A stretch of 18,816 bases of DNA from Clostridia bacterium (lineage in GTDB: Bacteria > Bacillota_A > Clostridia > Oscillospirales > Acutalibacteraceae). The position numbers and the translations under genes were made by a program. Where the stretch lies: positions 1 to 18,816 of the forward strand of contig JAFYOA010000039.1 in assembly GCA_017547865.1 (NCBI GenBank). Direction: 5' to 3'. This document shows, one piece after another, positions 1 to 7,457 of this stretch. Positions within the stretch are counted from its first letter, which is position 1; the number at the start of each line of letters is the position of its first letter. Below the pieces are notes generated by a model, which did no database searches, had not been told where the DNA came from, and saw only the letters and a list, made by a program, of their open reading frames with translations.

Positions 1-74
1 GCTTTGTTGTTCATTATGAAATCTTATTTTTTATGCAAACGCATGCCGCGGTATGGATGCGGACACCGTTCGCC

Positions 75-560
75 TTACAGAGCGGCGAACTCCTCAAACA
101 TGGCGATAACGGCATCGCGGCGGGCAATGTTCTCTTCTTTTTCAGAAGCATCGTTGTAAATGAACAGATAACGGCCGGCGTGAATGGCAGAAACATTGGT
201 GCCCAGAATGGTGAAGGAACCGGTTTCGTCCACGCTCTTCAGCACTTCGCTGTCGGCCACGGCGGCTTCGTCGTATTCGTACATTTCCACCACAACGGCA
301 GATTTGTTGTACTCAAAGGCATAGCGGCGGCCCAAAGCAGCACCAATGAAAGAAGCTTCCATTTCGGTGGGATCGCCGGCGATGTAACCGGCAGCCTGCA
401 GGCAGTTGGCCAGGCCGGCCAGGTTCAGGTCATAATCGGCAGGGTTTACAGATACAGTGCTGTTGGTGTCTTCGGCAGAAGAAATGCCGGTCTCAACCTT
501 ACAGGCACCGAGAGACAGCAGCATCAGCAGGGCAAGCAGAACAGAAACGATTTTTTTCAT
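75..560 (-). CDS. Small predicted lipoprotein, function unknown
   Basis: A 161-residue protein with a classical lipoprotein signal: Lys-Lys at residues 2-3, a hydrophobic stretch to about residue 16, and a lipobox LGAC with the lipidated Cys at residue 20. It should sit on the outer face of the membrane. After a short Ser/Thr-rich linker (about 21-38) there is a compact acidic domain (about 40-161) with alternating strand-like and helix-like segments; I recognise no catalytic motif or named family. It starts at an ATG preceded by AAAGGAG and lies 21 bases downstream of the Nudix gene on the same strand, so the two are probably co-transcribed. The pairing gives no clear clue to function. I am confident of the gene and its export, not of a role. 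Confidence 0.85.
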   Translation of the reverse strand: MKKIVSVLLALLMLLSLGACKVETGISSAEDTNSTVSVNPADYDLNLAGLANCLQAAGYIAGDPTEMEASFIGAALGRRYAFEYNKSAVVVEMYEYDEAAVADSEVLKSVDETGSFTILGTNVSAIHAGRYLFIYNDASEKEENIARRDAVIAMFEEFAAL

Positions 561-581
561 GTGGAAACTCCTTTGTGTTGT

Positions 582-1127
582 TTAAAGTTTGCCGGCGCGC
601 ACCAGCTGCGCCGTTTTCAAGATCCCGATCTGGGTCTTGGAATCTTCGATTTCGTTGTTCATCACCATTTCCACGGCGCGCTCCAAAGGCAGGCGTTCCA
701 CTTCCAGGAACTCGCCTTCGTCCAGCTTTTGTTCGCCGTAGCCGGTAATGCGGCAGGCCCACAGGCGGATGATCTCGTTGCAGTAGCCGGGGGTGGGGTA
801 CACCTCGCCCAAAGAAATGTATTCTTCGGCGGTGGTGCCGGTTTCTTCCAGCTGTTCCCGGCGCATGGCCTCAAAGGGGTCTTCTCCGGGTTCCAGTTTT
901 CCGGCGGGCAGTTCCAAAATCGCCTTTTTATAGGCATAGCGGAACTGGCGCACCATGAGCACTTCGTTGTTTTCGGTCAAAGCAGCCAGCGATACCCCGC
1001 CCGGATGATCCACGATCTCCCGTTTGGATTCGCTGCCGTCTTCCAGCCGTACATCGTCCAGATGAACATGAATGATGCGGCCGCGGAATTTGGTTTCGCT
1101 GCGGATGGTCTCTTCCCAAAGTTTCAT
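582..1127 (-). CDS. Nudix hydrolase, probable ADP-ribose pyrophosphatase
   Basis: A 181-residue cytoplasmic Nudix hydrolase. The Nudix box spans residues 76-98 (Gly76, Glu82, Arg90-Glu91, Glu94-Glu95, Gly97) and matches the metal-binding pattern GX5EX7REUXEEXGU, except that the first U position is Gln92 and the last is Thr98 instead of bulky aliphatic residues. The N-terminal beta-rich part and the motif RQFRYAYKK just before the box (60-68) are typical of the ADP-ribose pyrophosphatase (NudF-like) branch, which cleaves ADP-ribose to AMP and ribose 5-phosphate. The length fits that branch. The ATG follows GCAGGAG. It is first in a two-gene leftward unit with the lipoprotein, driven by the promoter at 1182-1210. 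Substrate is inferred from family only. Confidence 0.9.
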   Translation of the reverse strand: MKLWEETIRSETKFRGRIIHVHLDDVRLEDGSESKREIVDHPGGVSLAALTENNEVLMVRQFRYAYKKAILELPAGKLEPGEDPFEAMRREQLEETGTTAEEYISLGEVYPTPGYCNEIIRLWACRITGYGEQKLDEGEFLEVERLPLERAVEMVMNNEIEDSKTQIGILKTAQLVRAGKL

Positions 1128-1181
1128 GGCGTTTCTCCTGCATTCGGATTTTACCGCGATCTGCGATAATCGTACTTATCT

Positions 1182-1210
1182 ATTATAAGAAAAAGCAGTG
1201 CAAATTTCAA
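1182..1210 (-). promoter_or_regulatory. Sigma-A promoter for the Nudix-lipoprotein unit
   Basis: Reading leftward, TTGAAA (1210-1205) and TATAAT (1187-1182) are separated by exactly 17 bases. It lies about 55 bases upstream of the Nudix start codon. Confidence 0.75.
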
Positions 1211-1279
1211 GTGCTATGTGCAATTCCCCGGGGAAGAGCCTGCAATTATTTTGTCATTTATTTTTCATTAAAATTTAAC

Positions 1280-1308
1280 TTGTAAATCCGGTTAAAATAA
1301 TGTATTAT
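1280..1308 (+). promoter_or_regulatory. Predicted promoter for the Thr/Pro-stalk lipoprotein
   Basis: TTGTAA (1280-1285) and TATTAT (1303-1308) with a 17-base spacer in an AT-rich stretch, 49 bases before the start codon. The match to consensus is moderate. Confidence 0.5.
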
Positions 1309-1357
1309 CTTTTACAGAAAAATCTCTTTGAGACAACAAAAAAGGAGAATGCATAGT

Positions 1358-2029
1358 ATGAAAAAGAGAATGCTTGCCTTGCTTTGCGCACTGATGCTTC
1401 TGGCGCTGACCGCCTGTGTGGAGAGCGGCACGGTCAGTTCCAACACATCCACCCCCGCAAACGACACGCCGGTAAGCTCTGCCGAGCCCACCACGGTGCC
1501 CACGGCTGTGCCCACCGCTACGCCCGCACCCACCGCAACCCCGGTGCCGACTCCGGAAGCAACCCCCACCCCCACACCGGATGAGCCTGTGTCTTCTGAA
1601 GAACACCATGCGCTGCCCCCGGTGGATACCGAAGACCCTGAATTTGCCGATGCTTTTGCCAAAAACAGCATCGATGCCGATTTCCTGGTGGACAGCGAAG
1701 ATGCCCTGACCACCCTGGAAATGATCGAACTGTTCGATACGTATGTCGAGAAATGGGAAGAGCAGATCGATTCCCTGTATGTTGACCTGCTGGCCAAAAC
1801 CAAGGATGGCGCCTATGGCGAAGATGCCTACGATACCATTAAGGCCGGCCAGGAAGAATGGGTGGATGCCACTCCCGCTGCTCTGGATGCCATTCGTGCC
1901 GAAAAGAGCGGTGCCGGTTCCGGTGCTTCTCTGAACATTGCCTCTGCCTTTATGGAATACTACCGCAGCCGCGCGGCAGAGCTTTCCAGCATCTACTACC
2001 AGATGACCGGCACCACGGGCATTGAGTAA
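1358..2029 (+). CDS. Lipoprotein with Thr/Pro-rich stalk and LprI-like C-terminal domain
   Basis: A 223-residue lipoprotein. The signal MKKRMLALLC... ends in a lipobox LTAC with Cys20. Residues about 44-77 form a low-complexity stalk of T-P, A-T-P and V-P-T units that would hold the rest away from the membrane. The C-terminal half (about 125-220) is helical and acidic, with a pattern (long helix, LYVDLLAKTK, then QEEWVDATPAALDAI, then a final helix with YYRSRAAEL) that resembles the lysozyme-inhibitor LprI/DUF1311 fold. That is a pattern match by eye and tentative; the conserved cysteines of true LprI are absent. I chose the ATG at 1358 because AAAGGAG ends 10 bases upstream; the frame is open back to a TTG at 1328. 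A strong hairpin terminator follows, so it is monocistronic. Confidence 0.85.
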   Translation: MKKRMLALLCALMLLALTACVESGTVSSNTSTPANDTPVSSAEPTTVPTAVPTATPAPTATPVPTPEATPTPTPDEPVSSEEHHALPPVDTEDPEFADAFAKNSIDADFLVDSEDALTTLEMIELFDTYVEKWEEQIDSLYVDLLAKTKDGAYGEDAYDTIKAGQEEWVDATPAALDAIRAEKSGAGSGASLNIASAFMEYYRSRAAELSSIYYQMTGTTGIE

Positions 2030-2042
2030 CTTTGTACAGTTT

Positions 2043-2082
2043 AACCGGGTACATAAATTTGTGCCCGGTTAATTATATTTTT
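2043..2082 (+). terminator. Rho-independent terminator after the stalk lipoprotein
   Basis: Arms AACCGGGTACA (2043-2053) and TGTGCCCGGTT (2060-2070) pair over 11 bases with one G-T wobble and a 6-base loop, followed by AATTATATTTTT. Confidence 0.85.
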
Positions 2083-2236
2083 AACGGTAATTTTATCCAG
2101 CCGCTTTGGTAAAAAAAGGAAGTAAAAGTGCCAAAAAAACTGACTTTTTTGCGTTTGGATTCCCAAATGTAGGAATTATTATTATTTTGGATGGAGTTTT
2201 GTTTTTCCATTCGATAAAATTTGTTTATTTTACGTA

Positions 2237-2265
2237 TTGATTCACCCCCCTATACGTGGTATACT
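2237..2265 (+). promoter_or_regulatory. Promoter of pflB
   Basis: TTGATT (2237-2242) and TATACT (2260-2265) with a 17-base spacer. The preceding 150 bases (2083-2236) contain no gene and are rich in A and T runs, which could act as an UP element. The predicted transcript would start near 2272 and carry a leader of about 100 bases. I see no clear Rex-type palindrome at the promoter. Confidence 0.7.
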
Positions 2266-2284
2266 CTTATACAGCAAACCTCGT

Positions 2285-2309
2285 GGTATTGTGGTTCTTC
2301 CACAGTACC
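2285..2309 (+). promoter_or_regulatory. Hairpin in the pflB leader
   Basis: GGTATTGTGG (2285-2294) pairs with CCACAGTACC (2300-2309) over 10 positions (one G-T wobble) around TTCTT. It sits at the 5' end of the predicted leader and lacks a T-run, so it is more likely an mRNA-stabilising or regulatory stem than a terminator. A smaller GCCG/CGGC stem follows at 2323-2336. Confidence 0.5.
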
Positions 2310-2375
2310 CCTACAATATATAGCCGTTTTCGCGGCAGCGGGCACTGCCTGCAAAAAATTAAAGGAGGAAATGCA

Positions 2376-4631
2376 ATGAGCAACAACGAAGCCTGGCATG
2401 GGTTTAAAGGAAGACTTTGGAAAGACGAAATCAACACCCGCGATTTTATCCAGAAAAACTATACTCCCTACGAGGGCGATGAGTCCTTTTTGGCCGGCCC
2501 TGCCGATTCTACCGTAAAACTGTGGGATACCCTGCAGAAGCTGCAGAAAGAAGAACGTGCCAAGGGCGGCGTGCTGGATATGGATACCCATATCGTTTCC
2601 GGCATCACCTCTCATGCTCCCGGTTATATCAGCGAAGAGCTGAAAGATATGGAAACCGTGGTTGGTCTGCAGACCGATAAGCCCCTGAAGCGTGCCTTTA
2701 TGCCCTTTGGCGGCATTCGCATGGCTATGGATGCCTGCACCACCAACGGCTATACCCCCGACCCCGAACTGGGTAAGATTTTTACCGATTACCGCAAGAC
2801 CCACAACCAGGGCGTGTTTGATGCCTACACCCCCGAAATGCGTGCCGTGCGCAAGAACAAGATCATCACCGGTCTGCCGGATGCCTACGGCCGCGGCCGT
2901 ATCGTCGGCGACTATCGCCGTGTGGCTCTGTACGGTATCGACCATCTGATGAAGGAAAAGGCTGCCGACTTTGCCGAATGCGGCGGTGACGGCACCATGA
3001 CCGAAGACATCATCCGTCAGCGCGAAGAGATCACCATGCAGTACAAGGCTCTGGCCGAAATGAAGGTGATGGCTGCTTCCTATGGCTTTGATATTTCCAA
3101 GCCCGCCATGAATGCCCGCGAGGCTTTCCAGTGGCTGTACTTCGGCTATCTGGCCGCTATCAAGACCCAGAACGGCGCCGCCATGAGCGTTGGCCGTATC
3201 TCCACCTTCCTGGATATCTACATTCAGCGTGACCTGGATGAAGGCACCCTGACCGAGGCCGAGGCCCAGGAGCTGGTGGATCACATGGTCATGAAGTTCC
3301 GCATGGTCAAGTTTGCCCGTGTGCCTTCTTATAACGAACTGTTCTCCGGCGACCCGGTGTGGGCTACCCTGGCCATTGCCGGCGTTGGTGTGGATGGCCG
3401 CCCCATGGTGACCAAGAACGACTTCCGTTTCCTGCATACCCTGGAAAACATGGGCCCCTCTCCCGAACCGAACATGACCGTTCTGTATGCTTCTCAGCTG
3501 CCCGAGAACTTTAAGCGCTATGCCGCCGCCATTTCTGTGCGTACCAGCTCTGTGCAGTACGAAAACGACGAAGTGATGCGCGTGGTGTGGGGCGATGACT
3601 ATGCCATCTGCTGCTGCGTGTCTGCTACCCAGACCGGTAAGGAAATGCAGTTCTTTGGCGCCCGTGCCAACCTGGCCAAGTGCCTGCTGTATGCCATGAA
3701 CGGCGGTATCGACGTGAAGACCCGCGCCCAGGTGGGCCCCGCCATTCGTATTCTGGACAGCGAGTACCTGGATTACGATGAAGTCATCAAGAACTACGAT
3801 TATATGATGGAGTGGCTGGCCAAGGTGTATGTCAACACCCTGAACGTCATTCACTACATGCACGATAAGTACAACTACGAAGCCGCCGAAATGGCTCTGA
3901 TCGATACCAACGTGAAGCGTACCTTCGCCACCGGTATCGCCGGCTTCTCCCACGTGGTCGACTCTCTGAGCGCCATTAAGTATGCCAAGGTAAAGCCTGT
4001 GCGCGACGCCGACGGCATCACCATCGACTTTATCACCGAGGGTGACTTCCCCCGCTACGGCAACGACGACGACCGCGCCGACGATATTGCCGTGTGGCTG
4101 CTGAAGACCTTCCTGGATAAGATCAAGAAGTGCCAGACCTACCGCGATTCCGAGCCCACCACCTACATTCTCACAATCACTTCCCACGTGGTGTACGGCA
4201 ATGCCACCGGTTCTCTGCCGGACGGCCGTAAGGCCGGCGAGCCCCTGTCTCCCGGTGCCAACCCCTCTTACGGTGCAGAAAAGAATGGTCTGCTGGCCTC
4301 ACTGAACTCCCTGACCAAGCTGCCCTACGACTGGGCTCTGGATGGTATCTCCAACACCCAGACCATCAACCCCGATGCCCTGGGCCACGACGAAAACGAG
4401 CGTGTGACCAACCTGGTGAACGTGCTGGACGGCTACTTCGATCAGGGTGCTCACCACCTGAACGTGAACGTCTTCGGCAAAGAAAAGCTCATCGATGCCA
4501 TGGAGCATCCGGAGAAGGAAGAGTATGCCAACTTCACCATCCGCGTATCCGGTTACGCCGTGAAGTTCATCGACCTGAACCGTGAGCAGCAGCTGGACGT
4601 TATTGCCCGTACCTGCCACGATACCCTGTAA
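2376..4631 (+). CDS. pflB: Formate C-acetyltransferase (pyruvate formate-lyase)
   Basis: Glycyl radical enzyme that converts pyruvate and CoA to acetyl-CoA and formate in the cytoplasm during anaerobic growth. The 751-residue length is close to E. coli PflB (760). The active-site pair is Cys413-Cys414 in the motif CCCVSAT, followed by the family-typical [12 protein letters not shown]. The glycyl radical site is Gly726 in RVSGYAVKF near the C-terminus, where radical enzymes carry it. A third cysteine, Cys412, directly precedes the catalytic pair; E. coli has Ala there. The ATG at 2376 is chosen because AAAGGAGG ends 7 bases upstream and the sequence from there aligns with PFL N-termini; the frame is open back to 2256. 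Its activase pflA lies downstream but beyond a terminator, so the two may be transcribed separately. Identification is firm. Confidence 0.98.
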   Translation: MSNNEAWHGFKGRLWKDEINTRDFIQKNYTPYEGDESFLAGPADSTVKLWDTLQKLQKEERAKGGVLDMDTHIVSGITSHAPGYISEELKDMETVVGLQTDKPLKRAFMPFGGIRMAMDACTTNGYTPDPELGKIFTDYRKTHNQGVFDAYTPEMRAVRKNKIITGLPDAYGRGRIVGDYRRVALYGIDHLMKEKAADFAECGGDGTMTEDIIRQREEITMQYKALAEMKVMAASYGFDISKPAMNAREAFQWLYFGYLAAIKTQNGAAMSVGRISTFLDIYIQRDLDEGTLTEAEAQELVDHMVMKFRMVKFARVPSYNELFSGDPVWATLAIAGVGVDGRPMVTKNDFRFLHTLENMGPSPEPNMTVLYASQLPENFKRYAAAISVRTSSVQYENDEVMRVVWGDDYAICCCVSATQTGKEMQFFGARANLAKCLLYAMNGGIDVKTRAQVGPAIRILDSEYLDYDEVIKNYDYMMEWLAKVYVNTLNVIHYMHDKYNYEAAEMALIDTNVKRTFATGIAGFSHVVDSLSAIKYAKVKPVRDADGITIDFITEGDFPRYGNDDDRADDIAVWLLKTFLDKIKKCQTYRDSEPTTYILTITSHVVYGNATGSLPDGRKAGEPLSPGANPSYGAEKNGLLASLNSLTKLPYDWALDGISNTQTINPDALGHDENERVTNLVNVLDGYFDQGAHHLNVNVFGKEKLIDAMEHPEKEEYANFTIRVSGYAVKFIDLNREQQLDVIARTCHDTL

Positions 4632-4645
4632 TTTTAAACAAACTG

Positions 4646-4676
4646 AGGCTGCCGGAGAGTTTCGGCAGCCTTTTTT
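4646..4676 (+). terminator. Rho-independent terminator after pflB
   Basis: Perfect 9-base stem AGGCTGCCG (4646-4654) / CGGCAGCCT (4663-4671) with an 8-base loop, running straight into a T-run. Confidence 0.9.
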
Positions 4677-4718
4677 ATAACAGGTTAGTGGACGGTGGAC
4701 AGGTAAGGCGGCGCCTGC

Positions 4719-4850
4719 GGGCGGGCAATGACCGCCCCTACAAGGTACCCCTAAACAAAGTCTCTGCTGATTTGGTCGGGACGATCGCACCCCACGCAGT
4801 GGATCGCATCCGACACAGTCGATGCTTGGCATCGTCCCCTACAGAGTGCG
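4719..4850. repeat. Palindromic intergenic element, probable dispersed repeat
   Basis: Two palindromic units lie between pflB and pflA. Unit 1 has GGGCGG (4719-4724) and CCGCCC (4732-4737); unit 2 has GGGACGAT (4778-4785) and ATCGTCCC (4831-4838), with an internal GGAT-CGC-ATCC hairpin (4801-4811). Each unit ends with the same CCCCTACA (4735-4742 and 4835-4842). Shared ends and opposed arms suggest a small non-coding repeat of the REP/MITE kind; copy number cannot be seen from one window. Confidence 0.45.
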
Positions 4851-4897
4851 TTGAAATTTGATTTTTTGGAAATGATTTTTATAAAGAGGTGAATGCT

Positions 4898-5698
4898 ATG
4901 GAAAATACTGCGATGGGCCGGGTGCATTCGGTGGAAAGTTTTGCGCTGGTGGATGGCCCCGGCGTGCGCTTTGCGGTTTTTCTTGCCGGCTGCCGTATGC
5001 GCTGCAAATATTGCCATAACCCCGATACCTGGGATACCGCGGGCGGCGAACTGACCACCGCCGATGACCTGCTGAAAAAAGCCATGCGCTTTAAACCCTA
5101 CTGGAAAAAAGACGGCGGCATTACCGTGAGCGGCGGCGAACCTTTGCTGCAGATTGATTTTGTGACCGAGCTGTTTAAAAAAGCCAAAGAAAAAGGCGTC
5201 AGCACCGTCATCGATACCGCCGGCCAACCTTTTACCCGGGAGGAACCGTTCTTTTCCAAATTTAAGGAACTGATGAAGTACACCGACCTTGTGCTGCTGG
5301 ATGTAAAAGAAATTAACCCCGCCCGGCATAAGAGCCTGACAGGGTTTGCAAACGACAATATTCTGGAACTGGCCCGCTGCCTGGATGAACTGGGCAAGCC
5401 GGTGTGGATTCGCCATGTGCTGGTGCCGGAACACAGCGACTTTGATGAAGACCTGGATGCGCTGGGTGCCTTTATTGCCACACTGGGCAATGTGCAGCGG
5501 GTAGAAGTGCTGCCCTACCATACCCTGGGTACGTTCAAGTGGGAAAATCTCGGCATTCCTTACCAGTTGGAAGGCATTCGCCCGCCCACGGCGGAGCGCA
5601 TTGCCAACGCCGAAGAACGCCTGGGCTGCAAAAAGCCCAGCAGCCTTCCCGAGGGAGCCGATCCTGCCCAAAACGACCGTAAGTTCCGCGGGTGCTGA
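4898..5698 (+). CDS. pflA: Pyruvate formate-lyase activating enzyme (radical SAM)
   Basis: Radical SAM enzyme that uses a [4Fe-4S] cluster and S-adenosylmethionine to abstract hydrogen from the PflB glycine (Gly726 here). The cluster motif CX3CX2C is Cys32, Cys36 and Cys39 in GCRMRCKYCHNPDTWDT, close to E. coli PflA. The SAM-contact motif GGEP is at 79-82. I use the ATG at 4898, with AGAGG ending 8 bases upstream; a GTG at 4889 is in frame but overlaps that site. The protein is 266 residues against about 246 in E. coli. The extra part is a C-terminal tail of about 20 polar residues after the last family-like helix (LGCKK), possibly gained from adjacent repeat-like DNA. No convincing promoter is seen directly upstream. 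Confidence 0.95.
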   Translation: MENTAMGRVHSVESFALVDGPGVRFAVFLAGCRMRCKYCHNPDTWDTAGGELTTADDLLKKAMRFKPYWKKDGGITVSGGEPLLQIDFVTELFKKAKEKGVSTVIDTAGQPFTREEPFFSKFKELMKYTDLVLLDVKEINPARHKSLTGFANDNILELARCLDELGKPVWIRHVLVPEHSDFDEDLDALGAFIATLGNVQRVEVLPYHTLGTFKWENLGIPYQLEGIRPPTAERIANAEERLGCKKPSSLPEGADPAQNDRKFRGC

Positions 5699-5731
5699 AA
5701 CAATTATTGCTGGGCCAGGCGATAAATTCGC

Positions 5732-5769
5732 AGAAAAATAAAAATGGAATCCATAAGCAAATGGATTCC
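5732..5769 (-). terminator. Leftward terminator for the GNAT gene at 5987-6544
   Basis: Perfect 9-base stem GGAATCCAT (5746-5754) / ATGGATTCC (5761-5769) with a 6-base loop. On the minus strand it is followed by ATTTTTATTTTTC, so it works leftward. Confidence 0.65.
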
Positions 5770-5792
5770 GGATAAAGAAGCCGATTCAATTT

Positions 5793-5829
5793 AGGGGAGT
5801 CCCTCTCTTGCAGGGACTCCCCTCTTTTC
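5793..5829 (+). terminator. Strong hairpin, probable terminator of pflA
   Basis: Perfect 12-base stem AGGGGAGTCCCT (5793-5804) / AGGGACTCCCCT (5812-5823) with a 7-base loop, followed by CTTTTCT. The T-run is short, so efficiency is uncertain. It is also the first hairpin of the array at 5793-5954. Confidence 0.6.
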
Positions 5830-5954
5830 TGCGCGGCAGAAAATTCACCCCTTGCGGAGCGCTTCTGAGAAAAGGTGTTCCGTGTTCTGCGGAACACGGG
5901 TCAGGGCGTTGCCCTAACAACCCACCACTTTCGAGAAAGTGGACAAAGCTTTTT
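5793..5954. repeat. Array of short perfect hairpins (non-coding palindromic element)
   Basis: Five hairpins follow each other in about 160 bases: a 12-base stem at 5793-5823; TTTTCTGC/GCAGAAAA at 5825-5843; two overlapping alternatives at 5875-5899 (GTGTTCCG/CGGAACAC or CCGTGTTC/GAACACGG); AGGGC/GCCCT at 5903-5915; and CCACTTT/AAAGTGG at 5925-5942, with a T-run at 5950-5954. Open frames here are short and lack ribosome sites, so I call it non-coding. The density of perfect stems suggests a mobile or structured-RNA repeat. Confidence 0.5.
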
Positions 5955-5986
5955 ACGTTACGTAGCGTCTGTAAATCATTTTTGCC

Positions 5987-6544
5987 TTATTCGTGCAGGT
6001 ATTCCACCGGGGGATAATGCAGCAGCTCCAGCATTTTGTTCCAGCGGTCGGTCATGTCGCTTTCCGGGTCTTCGTAAATCACCGGCAGAAAACCGGCATC
6101 CAGGTACACCTTCACCGCGGCCACGCGGAAGTCATCGGTGGTGAGGTAGGTGGAAGAAACATCCCGGGCTTCAATCATCGCCAGCGCATGAGAAGTCATC
6201 ACATGGCCAAGCCCCTTGCCGCGGGTCTCCGGCAAAGAAGCCACCATGTGCACATAGCCAACGCCGTCATCCAGTTTAACGGCGGCGGTGGTGGCCACGC
6301 GGCGGCCGGCATCGTCCACAATAAAGAACAGGTCTTCTTCCGGGTGCAGGTTGGCGCGCTTCAGAATGGTCTCGCTGAACCAGTAGTCGCCGTCTTCGCC
6401 CGGGCGAATCAGCCCGTTGCTGCAGATGTTTTTCCAGTCGTCGATCTGTTCCTGCAGGCCGCTGTAAAGTTCATAGCGGTAGCCGGCGGGCAGGGGCAAT
6501 TCTTTGACCGGCGCGGAGGGCCGGCGCATTTTCAGCTGTTTCAT
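5987..6544 (-). CDS. GNAT family N-acetyltransferase
   Basis: A 185-residue GNAT-fold protein, expected to move an acetyl group from acetyl-CoA to an amine. Motif A with the pyrophosphate-binding loop is at about 97-113, where RGKGLG (108-113) fits Q/RxxGxG/A. Before it, strands LFFIVDDAGRRVATTAAVKL (72-91) form the usual beta-sheet; after it, MTSHALAMIEA is the loop-following helix, and AAVKVYLDAGFLPV is motif B with the conserved Tyr. The substrate cannot be told from sequence. The ATG follows AAAGGAG. It stands alone on the minus strand, diverges from the DUF554 gene, and ends against the hairpin array downstream of pflA. Confidence 0.9.
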   Translation of the reverse strand: MKQLKMRRPSAPVKELPLPAGYRYELYSGLQEQIDDWKNICSNGLIRPGEDGDYWFSETILKRANLHPEEDLFFIVDDAGRRVATTAAVKLDDGVGYVHMVASLPETRGKGLGHVMTSHALAMIEARDVSSTYLTTDDFRVAAVKVYLDAGFLPVIYEDPESDMTDRWNKMLELLHYPPVEYLHE

Positions 6545-6639
6545 GGTTTGTTCTCCTTTATTCTATATGCATGGTGGGGAATTTCGCGGAATTTGGCATT
6601 ATTTTACCATGGCTTTGCGGGCAAGTAAAGAGAGACGGA

Positions 6640-6668
6640 TTGAAAATTTTTCTGCGGTGTGATAAGAT
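6640..6668 (+). promoter_or_regulatory. Extended -10 promoter of the DUF554-kinase operon
   Basis: TTGAAA (6640-6645), 17-base spacer, TAAGAT (6663-6668), with TG at 6660-6661 one base before the -10 box, forming an extended -10 element. Confidence 0.7.
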
Positions 6669-6722
6669 GACAGCAGCGAATATTTTGCTTTGTAAGTATT
6701 GCGGCAGAAAAGAGGATTTGTT

Positions 6723-7442
6723 TTGGTTGGATTGGGAACGATCATCAACTGCGCGGCCATTGTGGCCGGCGGTGTGCTGGGCCTGCTGTTTGGCCGGTTT
6801 TTAAAAGAAGAACTGCAGGATGCGCTGACGATCGCCTGCGGTATCAGCACTCTGTTCATTGGTTTGGCAGGAGCGATGGAAGGCATGCTGACGGTGACGG
6901 CCGAAGGCGTGCAGAGCGGCGGCGCCATGCTGGTGGTGGGCTGCCTTACCCTTGGTGTGCTGGTGGGTGAACTGCTGCGCATTGAAGACCTTTTTGAGCG
7001 CTTTGGCCGCTGGCTGAAAATGAAGACCGGCAGCGCGAAAGATGCTTCTTTTGTGGATGGCTTTGTCACCGCCTCGCTGACGGTGTGCATAGGTGCCATG
7101 GCCATTGTGGGTGCCATCGAAGACGGCCTGACCGGCGATTACTCTGTGCTGGCTGCCAAGGCGGTGCTGGACCTGATCATTGTGATGGTGATGACCTGCG
7201 CACTGGGCAAGGGCTGCATTTTTTCTGCGGTGCCTGTGGGCCTGCTGCAGGGTTCTGTTACGGCGCTGGCCGGCCTGCTGCGCCCGGTGATGACCGAGCT
7301 TGCTTTGGCGAACCTTTCCACCGTGGGGTCTGTGCTCATCTTCTGCGTGGGTGTGAATTTGGTGTGGGGCAAAAAAGTGCGGGTGGCCAATATGCTGCCG
7401 GCGGTGGTGTTGGCGGTGGCTGCGGCTTTTCTGCCTGTGTAA
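6723..7442 (+). CDS. DUF554 family membrane protein
   Basis: About 239 residues, strongly hydrophobic, with six to seven likely membrane segments, matching the DUF554 family (YdfK/YqgA-like), whose function is unknown. Recognisable family features are GTIINCAAIVAGGVLG at the N-terminus, LTIACGISTLFIGLAGA, the GELLRIEDL turn, and FVDGFVTASLTVCIGAMAIVGAIEDGL. I place the start at the TTG at 6723 because AGAGGA (6711-6716) lies 6 bases upstream and DUF554 proteins begin with M-I/V-GLGT; an upstream TTG at 6699 in the same frame has no such site. It is first in an operon, 15 bases ahead of the GNAT-kinase frame. Confidence 0.9.
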   Translation: MVGLGTIINCAAIVAGGVLGLLFGRFLKEELQDALTIACGISTLFIGLAGAMEGMLTVTAEGVQSGGAMLVVGCLTLGVLVGELLRIEDLFERFGRWLKMKTGSAKDASFVDGFVTASLTVCIGAMAIVGAIEDGLTGDYSVLAAKAVLDLIIVMVMTCALGKGCIFSAVPVGLLQGSVTALAGLLRPVMTELALANLSTVGSVLIFCVGVNLVWGKKVRVANMLPAVVLAVAAAFLPV

Positions 7443-7457
7443 AGAAAGGACTGTGCC

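Noticed and set aside
1..74. Terminator for the lipoprotein gene ending at 75
   Set aside because: An imperfect CATGCC/GGTATG palindrome is present, but no T-run follows on the minus strand; nothing else is evident in this stretch.
2250..4187. 645-codon minus-strand frame opposite pflB
   Set aside because: Antisense shadow of a highly codon-biased gene; composition is unlike a real protein and no start signal is seen.
4858..4885. TTGATT and TATAAA as a promoter for pflA
   Set aside because: The -10 box overlaps the ribosome binding site, so a transcript would start at about the start codon; no leader would remain.
5808..6144. Short plus-strand frames across the hairpin array
   Set aside because: They lack ribosome sites, overlap perfect palindromes and run into the GNAT gene on the other strand.
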